From assembly GCF_900156435.1 (NCBI RefSeq), contig NZ_FTPQ01000002.1, forward strand, positions 558,001-622,000: a stretch of 64,000 nt of DNA, given 5' to 3'. The notes under the pieces are model-generated. The model worked only from the letters and a program-made list of their open reading frames with translations. It was not told where the DNA came from and ran no database searches. The stretch is from Microbacterium sp. RU1D. GTDB taxonomy: Bacteria; Actinomycetota; Actinomycetes; Actinomycetales; Microbacteriaceae. Every line of letters begins with the position of its first letter. Position 1 is the stretch's first letter. The position numbers were made by a program, and so were the translations under genes. Below are positions 43,606 through 52,425 of this stretch, piece by piece.

Positions 43606-43745
43606 CCGTGCGAGCCGGCGCGACCCCGGATCACCCCGCTCTCACGCCGCGAGCCCGCACCCCGGATGCCGTGGACTCAGGCCACGAGCCCGCACCGCGG
43701 ATGCCCCGCGCTGAACCCGCTGGCCCGCACCCAGGATGCCGTGCG
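43606..43745. repeat. 35-bp tandem repeat next to the ferritin-like gene
   Basis: Units start at 43641, 43676 and 43711, exactly 35 bp apart, each of the form CTCANGCC-CGAGCCCGCAC-C-GGATGCC. A more degenerate unit covers 43606-43640. The ferritin-like gene's own 3' end (43746 onward, CTCAGGCCGCGAGCCCC) matches the start of each unit, including the reverse-complemented stop codon. The 211-bp gap holds nothing else I can identify. Confidence 0.8.
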
Positions 43746-43746
43746 C

Positions 43747-44463
43747 TCAGGCCGCGAGCCCCATGGCATCCATCCGACGGGCGTGGGCACCCATCAGCTC
43801 GCTGAAGACGGGCTCGACCTTGGCCTCCTCGGCGCGGTCGAGCTGCCCGTGCCGCAGCGCCGCGCGCGCGACGAGGAGCGTGTCGCCGACCAGGCGCCGC
43901 CCCCACAGGGCGAGCAGCCAGCGCCACTCCTCGTCACTCTGGATCGTGGCGCCCAGGATGTCGACGATGGCCTGGCGGTCGTCGTCGGCCTGCAAGATGC
44001 GGGCGACGCGGCGCCCCGTCTCGCCGTAGCTCGACGACAGAGCGAGATAGAAGTCGTCGAGGAGACCGGCCGTGATGTGCACGGTGAGCATGGTCTCCTG
44101 CGGGCGCACGCCGTGGGTGTTGCGGCGGAACGCGTCGAGCGACTCGCGGAAGGGCAGCATCAGCTGCGTCGGGTCGGCGCCGCGCTCGCGGATGAGGGCG
44201 ACGAGCTCCTGGTGCTTGATGAGCGCCGCGCCCGCCGCTCGCGACAGGGACTCCTTCTCCGCCAGCTCGGGGGTGAGGGCGATGAGCTCGCTCAGCGTCT
44301 CGAAGAATCCCAGCTGGAGGTAGGCCGCCTGACCGAGGAAAGTCTCGACCTCGGGCGCGAGTTCCGCGAAGTCGACGCGCATGGCCTCGCCGAGGTCTCC
44401 GCGCGAACGCAACTGCAGCGTGCGACCCACCGGGCGCTGACGACGACGTAACCACGCGAACAC
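43747..44463 (-). CDS. Ferritin-like-fold protein (Rv3210c type)
   Basis: The 238-residue, largely helical product matches the actinobacterial ferritin-like proteins found beside rhlE, as Rv3210c. Features are VDFAELAPEVETFLGQAAYLQLGFFETLS, AGAALIKHQELVALIRERGADP, VHITAGLLDDFYLALSSSYG and SDEEWRWLLALWGRRLVGDT. Glu and His residues are spaced as in four-helix carrier or oxidase folds, but a full di-iron site cannot be confirmed. GTG 44463 is chosen because TAGGCT lies 7 nt upstream. Its 3' end appears to have been duplicated downstream (43606-43745). Confidence 0.78.
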   Translation of the reverse strand: MFAWLRRRQRPVGRTLQLRSRGDLGEAMRVDFAELAPEVETFLGQAAYLQLGFFETLSELIALTPELAEKESLSRAAGAALIKHQELVALIRERGADPTQLMLPFRESLDAFRRNTHGVRPQETMLTVHITAGLLDDFYLALSSSYGETGRRVARILQADDDRQAIVDILGATIQSDEEWRWLLALWGRRLVGDTLLVARAALRHGQLDRAEEAKVEPVFSELMGAHARRMDAMGLAA

Positions 44464-44470
44464 GTACGAC

Positions 44471-44476
44471 AGCCTA
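44471..44476 (-). promoter_or_regulatory. -10 box (TAGGCT) for the ferritin-like gene
   Basis: It is separated by 7 nt from GTG 44463, with no Shine-Dalgarno. Confidence 0.5.
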
Positions 44477-44612
44477 GGCGTCGGGGCCCGCGGAGACACG
44501 CCGGGTAGAGTGGTCGGGTCCCGGCGATGGATCGGGACCCCGCGCCTGTGGACGAGTGAGGCGTGGATACGACTCCCCCAGGCGGTCTCTCGCCGCCGGA
44601 ACAGGCACGCAC

Positions 44613-46067
44613 ATGACGACATTCGCCGAGCTCGGCATCGATCAGGACATCGTCGATGCCCTGGCAGCGAAGGGCATCGTCGATGCCTTCCCGATCCAGG
44701 AGCAGACCATCCCCCTGGGCCTTCCCGGACAGGACATCATCGGCCAGGCCAAGACCGGTACCGGAAAGACCTTCGGCTTCGGCATCCCCGTGGTCCAGCG
44801 CCTCGGTCTCGATCCCGAGCCCGGCGTGAAGGCGCTCATCGTGGTCCCTACGCGCGAGCTCGCGGTGCAGGTCTACGAAGACATGGACATGCTCACGAGC
44901 AACCGCTCCACGAGCGTCGTCGCCATCTACGGCGGCAAGGCCTACGAGGGGCAGATCGACCAGCTCAGGGCCGGCGCGCAGATCGTCGTCGGGACCCCCG
45001 GCCGCCTCATCGACCTGGCCAATCAGCGCCTGCTCGACCTGTCGCACGCGACCGAGGTCGTGCTCGACGAGGCCGACAAGATGCTCGACCTCGGCTTCCT
45101 CGCCGACATCGAGAAGATCTTCTCCAAGGTCCCCGCTGTGCGTCACACCCAGCTGTTCTCGGCGACCATGCCCGGACCCATCGTCGCCCTCGCGCGCCGC
45201 TTCATGTCGAACCCGATCCACATGCGCGCCAACGACCCCGACGAGGGGCTCACGCAGGCGAACATCAAGCACCTCGTCTACCGCGCGCACTCGCTCGACA
45301 AGGACGAGGTCATCGCCCGCATCCTGCAGTCCGAGGGACGCGAGAAGGCCGTCATCTTCACGCGCACCAAGCGCGCCGCCCAGAAGCTCGTCGACGAGCT
45401 CGGCGACCGCGGCTTCAACGCCGCCGCCGTCCACGGCGACATGAGCCAGGAGGCGCGCGAGCGCTCGATGGCCGCCTTCAAGGCCGGCAAGAAGGACGTG
45501 CTGATCGCGACCGACGTCGCCGCCCGCGGCATCGACGTCAACGACGTCACCCACGTGATCAACCACACGATCCCGGACGACGAGAAGACGTACCTGCACC
45601 GCGCGGGTCGCACCGGCCGCGCGGGTCGCACCGGCATCGCCGTGACGTTCGTCGACTGGGACGACGTGCACAAGTGGGCCCTCATCAACCGCGCCCTCGA
45701 GTTCGGTCAGCCCGAGCCCACCGAGACCTACTCGTCGAGCCCGCACCTCTACACCGACCTCGACATCCCCGAGGGCACCAAGGGGCGTCTCGTCACGGCG
45801 CCGAAGGCCGTCGCGCCCAAGCAGGTCGAGAAGAAGAACGAGGCCCCGGATGCCGAGGGCGACCGCGCCCCGCGTCGTCGCCGTCGTCGCGGCGGGTCGT
45901 CGACCGGCGACACGGGCGGCGAGGCCGCCCCGCGCGCCGAGGGCGGCGCCGGCACGCACGACGGAGCCGGCAAGGAGCACCACGACGGCAACGCGGCCCC
46001 GCGCCGCCGTCGTCGTCGCCGCAGCGGTGGGGGCAGCTCCGGCGCCCCGACCGCACCCGTGGCCTGA
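44613..46067 (+). CDS. rhlE: DEAD-box RNA helicase, RhlE/CsdA type
   Basis: The 484-residue product has every DEAD-box motif: the Q motif AFPIQEQTI, AKTGTGKT, PTRELAVQVYED, VGTPGRLIDL, VLDEADKMLD, FSATMPG, AVIFTRTKRA, HGDMSQEARE, ATDVAARGIDV and HRAGRTGRAGRTG. The C-terminal 100 residues are two Arg-rich blocks (RAPRRRRRRGG, APRRRRRRRSGGG) in a disordered linker, likely to bind RNA. Such helicases unwind structured RNA in ribosome assembly and mRNA decay, especially in the cold. ATG 44613 fits the conserved TTFAELGID start. The leader of about 150 nt may be regulatory. It matches Rv3211 in context. Confidence 0.92.
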   Translation: MTTFAELGIDQDIVDALAAKGIVDAFPIQEQTIPLGLPGQDIIGQAKTGTGKTFGFGIPVVQRLGLDPEPGVKALIVVPTRELAVQVYEDMDMLTSNRSTSVVAIYGGKAYEGQIDQLRAGAQIVVGTPGRLIDLANQRLLDLSHATEVVLDEADKMLDLGFLADIEKIFSKVPAVRHTQLFSATMPGPIVALARRFMSNPIHMRANDPDEGLTQANIKHLVYRAHSLDKDEVIARILQSEGREKAVIFTRTKRAAQKLVDELGDRGFNAAAVHGDMSQEARERSMAAFKAGKKDVLIATDVAARGIDVNDVTHVINHTIPDDEKTYLHRAGRTGRAGRTGIAVTFVDWDDVHKWALINRALEFGQPEPTETYSSSPHLYTDLDIPEGTKGRLVTAPKAVAPKQVEKKNEAPDAEGDRAPRRRRRRGGSSTGDTGGEAAPRAEGGAGTHDGAGKEHHDGNAAPRRRRRRRSGGGSSGAPTAPVA

Positions 46068-46083
46068 CGCGCGGACGTCTCGA

Positions 46084-46114
46084 CGGCGCCGCACCCCGAC
46101 CGGGTGCGGCGCCG
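46084..46114. terminator. Hairpin between rhlE and the PHP gene, probably bidirectional
   Basis: CGGCGCCGCACCC (46084-46096) and GGGTGCGGCGCCG (46102-46114) are perfect complements with a 5-nt loop, followed by TTCGTCGTTC. Both flanking genes end here. Confidence 0.8.
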
Positions 46115-46143
46115 TTCGTCGTTCGCCGCGCCCGTGAGGCCGG

Positions 46144-47004
46144 CTACGGGAAGATCGGCGCCGTGCCGCGGCCGCGCGCGAACAGGCGGGCGACCATGTC
46201 GTCGGCGGTGGTGTTCTCCCCCGGCACGTTCGGTTTGCCCAGGCCGTGGTAGTCGCTCGACCCGGTCACGAGGAGGTCGCGCTCGGCGGCCAGGGCGGCG
46301 AGCACGGCCGTCGGCTCGGGCAGGTTCTCGCGGTGGGCGAGCTCGAACCCGGCGAGACCGGCATCCAGCATCGCGCGCAGCACGCCGTCGGGCAGCAGGG
46401 CACGCCCCGCGGGGTGCGCGACGATCGGCACGCCGCCGGCTCCCACCACCAGTTCCACGGCGGTCACGGGGTCGGGCGCATAGAGGGCCACGTAGTAGTC
46501 ACCTGAGGGATGCAGGATGCCGGCGAAGGCCTCCGTCCGGTCGGCCACGATGCCGCGGGCGACGAGGGCGTCGGCGATGTGGGGGCGTCCGACGGTGGCT
46601 CCGTCGCTCGTCTGGGCGACGATGTCGTTCCACGCGATGTCGTAGTCGTGGGAGATGCGCTCCGCCATGATCTGCGCGCGGTCGAGCCGGGACGAACGGA
46701 TGCGATCGGTCATCGCGCGAAGCGCCGCGTCGTCGGGATCGACGAGGTAGGCCAGCAGGTGGACGCTTCGCCACCGGTGGCGGGCCGACAGCTCCATGCC
46801 CGGGACGAATGTCATCCCGAGTGAGGTGGCGGCCTCGGCGGCCTCGGCCCACCCCGACGTCGTGTCGTGGTCGGTGAGTGCGGCGGTGCGCACCCCGTGC
46901 CGGTGCGCGGCGGCCATGACCTCGGCAGGCGGCTCGGTGCCGTCGGAGTGCGAGGAGTGCAGGTGCAGATCGGCCGGTCCGTGGAATCGACGATCGCGTG
47001 GCAC
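46144..47004 (-). CDS. PHP-domain phosphoesterase
   Basis: The 286-residue product has the four PHP metal motifs: ADLHLHSSHSDG, ALTDHDTTSGW, PGMELSAR with HLLAYLVD, and VAHPAGRALL with TGSSDYHG. Members hydrolyse phosphoesters or nucleotides (histidinol-phosphatase-like, RNase AM/TrpH-like). The TrpH group, which degrades short RNAs and pAp, is the closest by order of motifs; this is not certain. GTG 47004 lies 6 nt after TACGCT. Confidence 0.87.
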   Translation of the reverse strand: MPRDRRFHGPADLHLHSSHSDGTEPPAEVMAAAHRHGVRTAALTDHDTTSGWAEAAEAATSLGMTFVPGMELSARHRWRSVHLLAYLVDPDDAALRAMTDRIRSSRLDRAQIMAERISHDYDIAWNDIVAQTSDGATVGRPHIADALVARGIVADRTEAFAGILHPSGDYYVALYAPDPVTAVELVVGAGGVPIVAHPAGRALLPDGVLRAMLDAGLAGFELAHRENLPEPTAVLAALAAERDLLVTGSSDYHGLGKPNVPGENTTADDMVARLFARGRGTAPIFP

Positions 47005-47010
47005 CCGTCG

Positions 47011-47016
47011 AGCGTA
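47011..47016 (-). promoter_or_regulatory. -10 box (TACGCT) for the PHP gene
   Basis: It lies on the minus strand, 6 nt before GTG 47004. It faces the divergent box at 47189 across the 197-bp intergenic region. Confidence 0.5.
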
Positions 47017-47188
47017 GCGCTCCGTCTCGCGCCCGGCGCGGCATCCACCCCCTCGGTACGGACCGCAGGCCGTCCCGAGCGCCACCGCGCGGTCGCCGAC
47101 ATCGGCCGTTTCGACACACGACCCCGCGAGCGCCGCCACGCTCGGCCATCACCCTGCCGACATCCGTTGATCTCACAGACGGCTCGCC

Positions 47189-47194
47189 TAGGGT
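47189..47194 (+). promoter_or_regulatory. -10 box (TAGGGT) for the 47202 gene
   Basis: It lies 7 nt before GTG 47202 with no Shine-Dalgarno. Confidence 0.5.
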
Positions 47195-47201
47195 CGGGTG
47201 G

Positions 47202-48233
47202 GTGCGTCGGCTGCTCGGATTCCTCGTCGCGCTCGTCTTCGCGGCGAGCGCTGCGGTGCTCACCTGGCCGTCGGCCTTCGGTCTGGAGCGGACGTTCCCC
47301 TTCGCGCAGATCATCTCGTTCCGTGCCGCGCTGGCGGCGGTGCTCGTGGCCGCGACGCTGCTCATGCTGCTGTTCGCCCTCATCCGGCCGATCCGCGCGC
47401 TCGCCCTCGTGCTCGCGCTGATCCTCGGTATCGCGGGCGGCGTCAACGTCGCCGTGCTGTCGCATCGGGGGCTCGGCACCGAAGGGTTGCCGGCGAAGAC
47501 CGACACGAGTCTGCGCGTGATGACCTGGAACACGGCCGGCTCGGCGACCTCCGCGGAGTCCATCGCGCTGTTCGCCGTGAGTATGCAGGCCGACGTCGTC
47601 ACCCTGCCCGAGACGACCATCGACACCGGAGCCGAAGTCGCCACTCTCATGCGCGACATGGGGCAGCCCATGTGGGCGCATCACGCGGAGTACGGCGAAT
47701 ACGGCATCACGGGCTGGGATGCCACCTCGACGACCGTTCTGATCCGCCCCGAGCTGGGCGACTACTCCGTGATCCAGTCGTCCCTCGACGGCTCGAGCAA
47801 CACCTCCACGGTGCCGAGCGCCGTGGCCATGCCCGTCTCGGGCGACGGTCCGATCATCGTCGCCGCTCACGCGGTCGCCCCTCGCCAGGAATACATGCCG
47901 CAGTGGCGCAGCGACCTGCAGTGGCTGGCCGATCAGTGCGCGAGCGACAACGTCATCCTTGCGGGCGATTTCAACGCCACCCTCGACCACATGACCGGCA
48001 TGGGCGTCGACGGCGGCACGCTCGGCCGCTGCCACGACGCGGCGTCCGAGAGCGGCAACGGCGGGGTGGGCACCTGGCCCACCGATGCCCCGGCACTGCT
48101 GGGCGCTCCCATCGACCACGTCATGGCCACACCCGACTGGACTGTGTCGGGCTCCGTCGTCATGCGCTCGCTCGACGGCTCGGGCAGCGATCACCGGCCG
48201 ATCGTCGTGCAGCTGGAGCGCACCGAGGGCTGA
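47202..48233 (+). CDS. Membrane-anchored endonuclease/exonuclease/phosphatase-family protein
   Basis: The 343-residue product from GTG 47202 has three transmembrane helices in the first 90 residues. An extracytoplasmic EEP domain follows: RVMTWNTAGSATSAES, ADVVTLPETTIDTG (metal-binding Glu), ILAGDFNATLDHM (D-x-N) and GSDHRPIVVQL (catalytic His). This fold covers DNases, phosphodiesterases and sphingomyelinase-like enzymes. With its active site outside the membrane it could act on extracellular nucleic acid or lipid; the substrate is not evident. Confidence 0.85.
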   Translation: MRRLLGFLVALVFAASAAVLTWPSAFGLERTFPFAQIISFRAALAAVLVAATLLMLLFALIRPIRALALVLALILGIAGGVNVAVLSHRGLGTEGLPAKTDTSLRVMTWNTAGSATSAESIALFAVSMQADVVTLPETTIDTGAEVATLMRDMGQPMWAHHAEYGEYGITGWDATSTTVLIRPELGDYSVIQSSLDGSSNTSTVPSAVAMPVSGDGPIIVAAHAVAPRQEYMPQWRSDLQWLADQCASDNVILAGDFNATLDHMTGMGVDGGTLGRCHDAASESGNGGVGTWPTDAPALLGAPIDHVMATPDWTVSGSVVMRSLDGSGSDHRPIVVQLERTEG

Positions 48234-48315
48234 GACGGCTCCTCCCCCGCCCTCATCCGCGCGTCGGTCCTGTGGCATCCGTGCGCGACGCGGCGACGGG
48301 TGCGAGACTGGAACG

Positions 48316-49764
48316 ATGGACGCCCCCTCCACCAGCGACACGACCGCACCCGCCGCCGAGCCCACCACCGCCGAGCCGCAGACCGAAGAGGTCGCCCTCG
48401 ACGCGCCCAGCAATCGCAAGGCGCCGTTTCCCCGCGGCTTCCTCGACACCATCTCGACGGGCTGGGCCGAGCACCCCGCTGTGCTCCCCGAGCCCCGCGA
48501 GCAGGCCGCCTGGGCTGCGCGCCGCCGCGCGCGCGTGTCGCGCGCCTTCCCCGGCCAGCGCGTCGTCGTCCCCGCCGGCGGTCTGAAGCAGCGCAGCAAC
48601 GACACCGACTACCCGTTCCGCGCGCACTCCGCGTTCTCGCACCTCACCGGCTGGGGCAGCGACGCCGAGCCCGACGCCGTGCTCGTCTTCGAGCCGCGCG
48701 ACGAGGGTCACGAGGCCGTGCTGTACTTCCGCGAGCGCGCCGACCGCACCACGGCCGAGTTCTATTCGGATGCCACGATCGGCGAGTTCTGGATCGGCCC
48801 CCGGCCCGCGCTCGACGGCGTCGCCGCCGATCTGGGCCTGGCCACCGCCCACCTCGACGATTTCGCCCCGGGCGAGGACGACCGCACGGTCGGCGTCGAC
48901 GACGAGCTCACCCGCTTCGTCTCGGAGCTGCGCCTCGTCAAGGACGAGTACGAGCTGGCGCAGCTGGCGCTGGCCGTCGAGGTCACCGGCCGCGGCTTCG
49001 ACGACATCGTCGCCGAGCTGCCGCGCATCATCGAGCACCCGCGCGGTGAGCGCGTGGTCGAGGGCGTGTTCCACCAGCGCGCCCGCTCCGACGGCAACAG
49101 CGTGGGCTACGACACCATCGCCGCGTCGGGCCCCCACGCCTGCTATCTGCACTGGACGCGCAACGACGGCGCCGTCAAGCCCGGCGACCTCATCCTGGTC
49201 GACGCGGGCGTCGAGGTCGACAGCCTCTACACCGCCGACATCACGCGCACCCTCCCCGTCTCGGGAACGTTCACCGACATCCAGCGCCGCATCTACGAGA
49301 CGGTGCGAGAGGCCGCCGACGCCTCGTTCGCGGCTGCCCGGGTCGGTGTCCCCTTCCGCCGACTGCACGAGGCGGCCATGGAGGTCATCGCGGCGCGCGT
49401 CGCGGAGTGGGGCCTGCTTCCGGTGACGGCCGAAGAGGCCCTGAACGCCGACTCGGGCGGTCAGCACCGCCGCTACATGGTCCACGGCACGAGCCACCAC
49501 CTCGGCATCGACGTGCACGACTGCGCGCAGGCGCGTCGCGACATGTACTACGACGGCCTGCTGGAGCCCGGCATGGTCTTCACCATCGAGCCCGGCCTGT
49601 ACTTCCAGATCGACGATCTCACCGTCCCTGCGGAGTACCGCGGCATCGGTGCGCGCATCGAAGACGACATCGTCATGACCGAAGACGGCCCGGTCAACCT
49701 GTCCGCGGGCATTCCCCGCACGGCCGACGAAGTCGAGGAGTGGATCGCCCGGCAGTCGCGATGA
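48316..49764 (+). CDS. Xaa-Pro aminopeptidase (aminopeptidase P, M24B family)
   Basis: The 482-residue product has an N-terminal creatinase-like domain (FSHLTGWGSDAEPDAVLVFEP) and a pita-bread catalytic domain. Its metal ligands are the two Asp in LVDAGVEVDSLYTADITR, His in HGTSHHLGIDVHD and Glu in FTIEPGLYF and ARIEDDIVMTEDG. It removes N-terminal residues preceding proline. The first 40 residues are acidic and disordered. The stop overlaps the start of the gamma-glutamyltransferase gene (ATGA at 49761-49764), which suggests cooperation in peptide turnover. Confidence 0.93.
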   Translation: MDAPSTSDTTAPAAEPTTAEPQTEEVALDAPSNRKAPFPRGFLDTISTGWAEHPAVLPEPREQAAWAARRRARVSRAFPGQRVVVPAGGLKQRSNDTDYPFRAHSAFSHLTGWGSDAEPDAVLVFEPRDEGHEAVLYFRERADRTTAEFYSDATIGEFWIGPRPALDGVAADLGLATAHLDDFAPGEDDRTVGVDDELTRFVSELRLVKDEYELAQLALAVEVTGRGFDDIVAELPRIIEHPRGERVVEGVFHQRARSDGNSVGYDTIAASGPHACYLHWTRNDGAVKPGDLILVDAGVEVDSLYTADITRTLPVSGTFTDIQRRIYETVREAADASFAAARVGVPFRRLHEAAMEVIAARVAEWGLLPVTAEEALNADSGGQHRRYMVHGTSHHLGIDVHDCAQARRDMYYDGLLEPGMVFTIEPGLYFQIDDLTVPAEYRGIGARIEDDIVMTEDGPVNLSAGIPRTADEVEEWIARQSR

Positions 49765-51542
49765 CGTTCACGCCCCCGGCGCCCTTCACCACGCGGCCGA
49801 CGCTTCGCGGCACCTTCGGGATGTCGGCCTCCACGCACTGGACGGCGACGGCCACCGCGCAGGCCGTGCTCGAGCGCGGCGGCAATGCGTTCGACGCGGC
49901 CGTCGCCGGTGCCTTCGTGCTGCACGTCGTCGAGCCGCACCTGAATGGTCCGGGCGGCGACCTCGTCGCGCTCGTCCGGCCGGCCGGGGCGTCGGTCCCG
50001 GCCGTGCTGATGGGGCAGGGGCCGGCGCCGCGGAGGGCGACGATCGAGCACTTCCGCGCTCGCGGCCTCGACCTCGTGCCGGGAGCCGGCGGGCTCGCCG
50101 CCGCCGTTCCCGGCGCGGTCGACGCGTGGCTGCTGCTGCTGCGCGACCACGGCACGTGGGAGCTGGCTGACGTCCTGGCCTACGCGGTCGGCTACGCCCG
50201 CGACGGTCACCCGCTCGTGGCCGGAGCCGCCGCGACGATCGCGCGGGTCGCGGACCTGTTCCGCGCGCACTGGCCCACCTCCGCCGAGCGGTGGATGCCG
50301 ACCGGCGGCCCGCCCGCGCCCGACACCCTCGTGACCAACCCGGCGTGGGCCGACGTGCTCGACTCCCTCGTCCGCGTCGGCGCTTCCCTTCCGGACCGGA
50401 CGGCGCGCATCGACGCCGCCCGGGAGAGATGGATGACGGAGGTGCTGCCGGAGGCGGCGGCGTTCATCGCGCGACCGCATCGACACGCCGACGGCGCCGA
50501 TCACCCCGGCATCCTGGAGGCCGACGACCTCGCCTCCTGGCGCGCCGGGTACGAGCCGGCGGTCACCACGCGCTTCCGCGGGTGGGACGTGCACAAGGCC
50601 GGCACCTGGTCGCAGGGGCCAGCGCTCCTGCACACGCTACGGCTGCTCGACGGCGCGGATGACGCGCAACTCGACCCCGCGACCATCGAGGGCGCGCACC
50701 TCGTGCTCGAGGCGCAGAAACTCGCGTTCGCCGACCGCGACGCGTGGTTCGGAGACGCCGGGGGCGCCGTCGAGATCGACGCGCTGCTCGCCGACGAGTA
50801 CGTCGCGACCCGGCGCGCGATGATCGGCGCGGAGGCCTCGACGCGATGGCGGCCGGGCTCGCCGGACGGCCGCCCGCCGGTGAGCCCTCCGCTGCGCACC
50901 GAGCACGGGTCCGTCGACGGTTCCACCGGAGAGCCCACTGTGGATCGCTCGGGCCAGACCCGCGGCGACACGTGCCACATCGACGTGATCGACCGCTGGG
51001 GCAACGTCGTGTCGGCGACGCCGTCCGGCGGGTGGCTGCAGTCCTCCCCCACCGTCCCGTCGCTGGGCTTCTGCCTGGGCACCCGGTTGCAGGCGACGTG
51101 GCTCGAGCCGGGACACCCGGCATCCCTCACCCCCGGGCGTCGTCCGCGCACGACGCTCACCCCGACGCTGGTTTCGCGCGCCGACGAGGTCATCGCGCTC
51201 GGTTCCCCAGGCGGCGATCAGCAGGATCAGTGGCAGCTCACCGTGCTGCTGCGCCTGCTGGTCGGTGGATACAGCCCGCAACAGGCCATCGACGCCCCGA
51301 ACCTGCACACGACGGCGCTCCTCGACTCGTTCTGGCCGCGCACGTGGGTGCCCGCGGGCGTCGCCGTCGAGGACCGTCTCGGCGACGCGGTCATCGCGGG
51401 GCTCGAGCAGCGCGGACATTCCGTGCGCCGCATGGGCGACTGGTCGCTGGGTCGCGTGACCGCCGTCGGACGCGACGCGTCCGGCTCGCTCTGGGCCGCG
51501 GCGAACCCCCGCGGCGCGCAGGGCTACGCGGCAGGTCGGTAA
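49761..51542 (+). CDS. Gamma-glutamyltransferase family protein (Ntn hydrolase)
   Basis: The 593-residue product has GMSASTHWTATATAQAVLERGGNAFDAAVA, LNGPGGDL (substrate site), VPGAVDAWL and the autoprocessing site TRGDTCHIDVIDRWGNVVSATPSGGW, where the Thr after GD would become the new N-terminus. GSPGGDQQDQWQL completes the oxyanion region. There is no signal peptide, so it is probably cytoplasmic. Substrate may be glutathione-like, or another gamma-glutamyl or acyl compound. The last ten codons are the first of three tandem copies continuing past the stop. Confidence 0.88.
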   Translation: MTFTPPAPFTTRPTLRGTFGMSASTHWTATATAQAVLERGGNAFDAAVAGAFVLHVVEPHLNGPGGDLVALVRPAGASVPAVLMGQGPAPRRATIEHFRARGLDLVPGAGGLAAAVPGAVDAWLLLLRDHGTWELADVLAYAVGYARDGHPLVAGAAATIARVADLFRAHWPTSAERWMPTGGPPAPDTLVTNPAWADVLDSLVRVGASLPDRTARIDAARERWMTEVLPEAAAFIARPHRHADGADHPGILEADDLASWRAGYEPAVTTRFRGWDVHKAGTWSQGPALLHTLRLLDGADDAQLDPATIEGAHLVLEAQKLAFADRDAWFGDAGGAVEIDALLADEYVATRRAMIGAEASTRWRPGSPDGRPPVSPPLRTEHGSVDGSTGEPTVDRSGQTRGDTCHIDVIDRWGNVVSATPSGGWLQSSPTVPSLGFCLGTRLQATWLEPGHPASLTPGRRPRTTLTPTLVSRADEVIALGSPGGDQQDQWQLTVLLRLLVGGYSPQQAIDAPNLHTTALLDSFWPRTWVPAGVAVEDRLGDAVIAGLEQRGHSVRRMGDWSLGRVTAVGRDASGSLWAAANPRGAQGYAAGR

Positions 51543-51716
51543 CCCGGGGCGGCCGATGCCGCCCATCGCCCAGCGCCCTCGCGGCGCGCAGGCTACGCGG
51601 CGGGTCGCTGACCGGGGCGGCCGATGCCGCCCGTCGCTCAGCGCCCACGCGGCGCGCAGGGCTACGCGGCAGGTCGCTGACCGGGGCGGCCAACGCCGCC
51701 CGTCGCTCAGCGCCCA
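51511..51716. repeat. Three tandem copies (about 68-70 bp) of the GGT gene 3' end
   Basis: Units start at 51511, 51581 and 51649 with GCGGCGCGCAGG, followed by GCTACGCGGC and a stop codon (TAA, TGA, TGA), then a common downstream segment. The first unit includes the final ten codons and stop of the gamma-glutamyltransferase gene. The region ends at the convergent hydrolase gene. Confidence 0.88.
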
Positions 51717-51738
51717 CGCGGTTGTAGGCGAGGCGTCG

Positions 51739-52425
51739 TCAGAGCGCTCGTACGAACCCCGCGACGACGGGCGCCAACCCCGCGCCGATCTCTTCAGCCG
51801 GGCGCCGCGCACCCTTGACCTCGAACGAATGGTTCCCGCCGGCGATCCACTCCACCCGCGCGTCCTGGCACGACGCCACGACCTCGTCGAACTGCGCGCG
51901 CGGGTCGATGAACGCATCGTTCTCCCCCTCGACGAACAGCTGCGGCATCCCGATCCCGGGCAGGTGCGCCGCCCGGGGCTTGTCGGACCGCCCCGGCGCG
52001 TGCAGGGGGTATCCGAGGTACACGAGCCCCGCGGGAGAGATGACGCCGTCGGCGGCGGCGACGGATGCCATCCGTCCGCCGTACGACTTGCCCACGGCCG
52101 CGAACGGCCCGGGCGCAGCCACGGCCAGCCAGGCCTGCACCCCCGCCCACGTCGCCACGGCGTGCGCGGCGGGGCCCGGCATCCGTCGCCCGGCTTCGAC
52201 GTAGGGGAAGACGAATCGCAGCACCGAGACACCGTCCGCGGCGAGGGCGCCGGAGAGCCCGGCGAGGAAGGGATGGTCCATGCCCGCTCCCGCTCCGTGC
52301 GCGAGCGCGATGGTCGCGACGGCTCCGGATGCCGGCGCCCATAGCCCCGAGACCTCCGTCGCGCCGGTCGGCAGCGCGACGGCGATGCGCACCGCGTCGG
52401 CTGCCGCAGCCGTCCCGGCGCTCAC
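51739..52425 (-). CDS. Alpha/beta hydrolase (KANL3/Tex30-like dienelactone hydrolase fold)
   Basis: The 228-residue product has ALAHGAGAGMDHPFLAGL (oxyanion strand), the nucleophile elbow AVGKSYGGRMAS (G-K-S-Y-G), a D in EGENDAFIDP and the catalytic His in AGGNHSFEVKG. This set matches the KANL3/Tex30 group of alpha/beta hydrolases, whose substrates are unknown. GTG 52425 overlaps the stop of the preceding general-stress gene, so they form a two-gene operon. Confidence 0.85.
   Translation of the reverse strand: MSAGTAAAADAVRIAVALPTGATEVSGLWAPASGAVATIALAHGAGAGMDHPFLAGLSGALAADGVSVLRFVFPYVEAGRRMPGPAAHAVATWAGVQAWLAVAAPGPFAAVGKSYGGRMASVAAADGVISPAGLVYLGYPLHAPGRSDKPRAAHLPGIGMPQLFVEGENDAFIDPRAQFDEVVASCQDARVEWIAGGNHSFEVKGARRPAEEIGAGLAPVVAGFVRAL

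Noticed and set aside
44467..44612. Riboswitch or structured leader before the DEAD-box helicase gene
   Set aside because: The leader of about 150 nt is suggestive of cold-shock-type control, but I found no recognisable conserved motif or strong stem.
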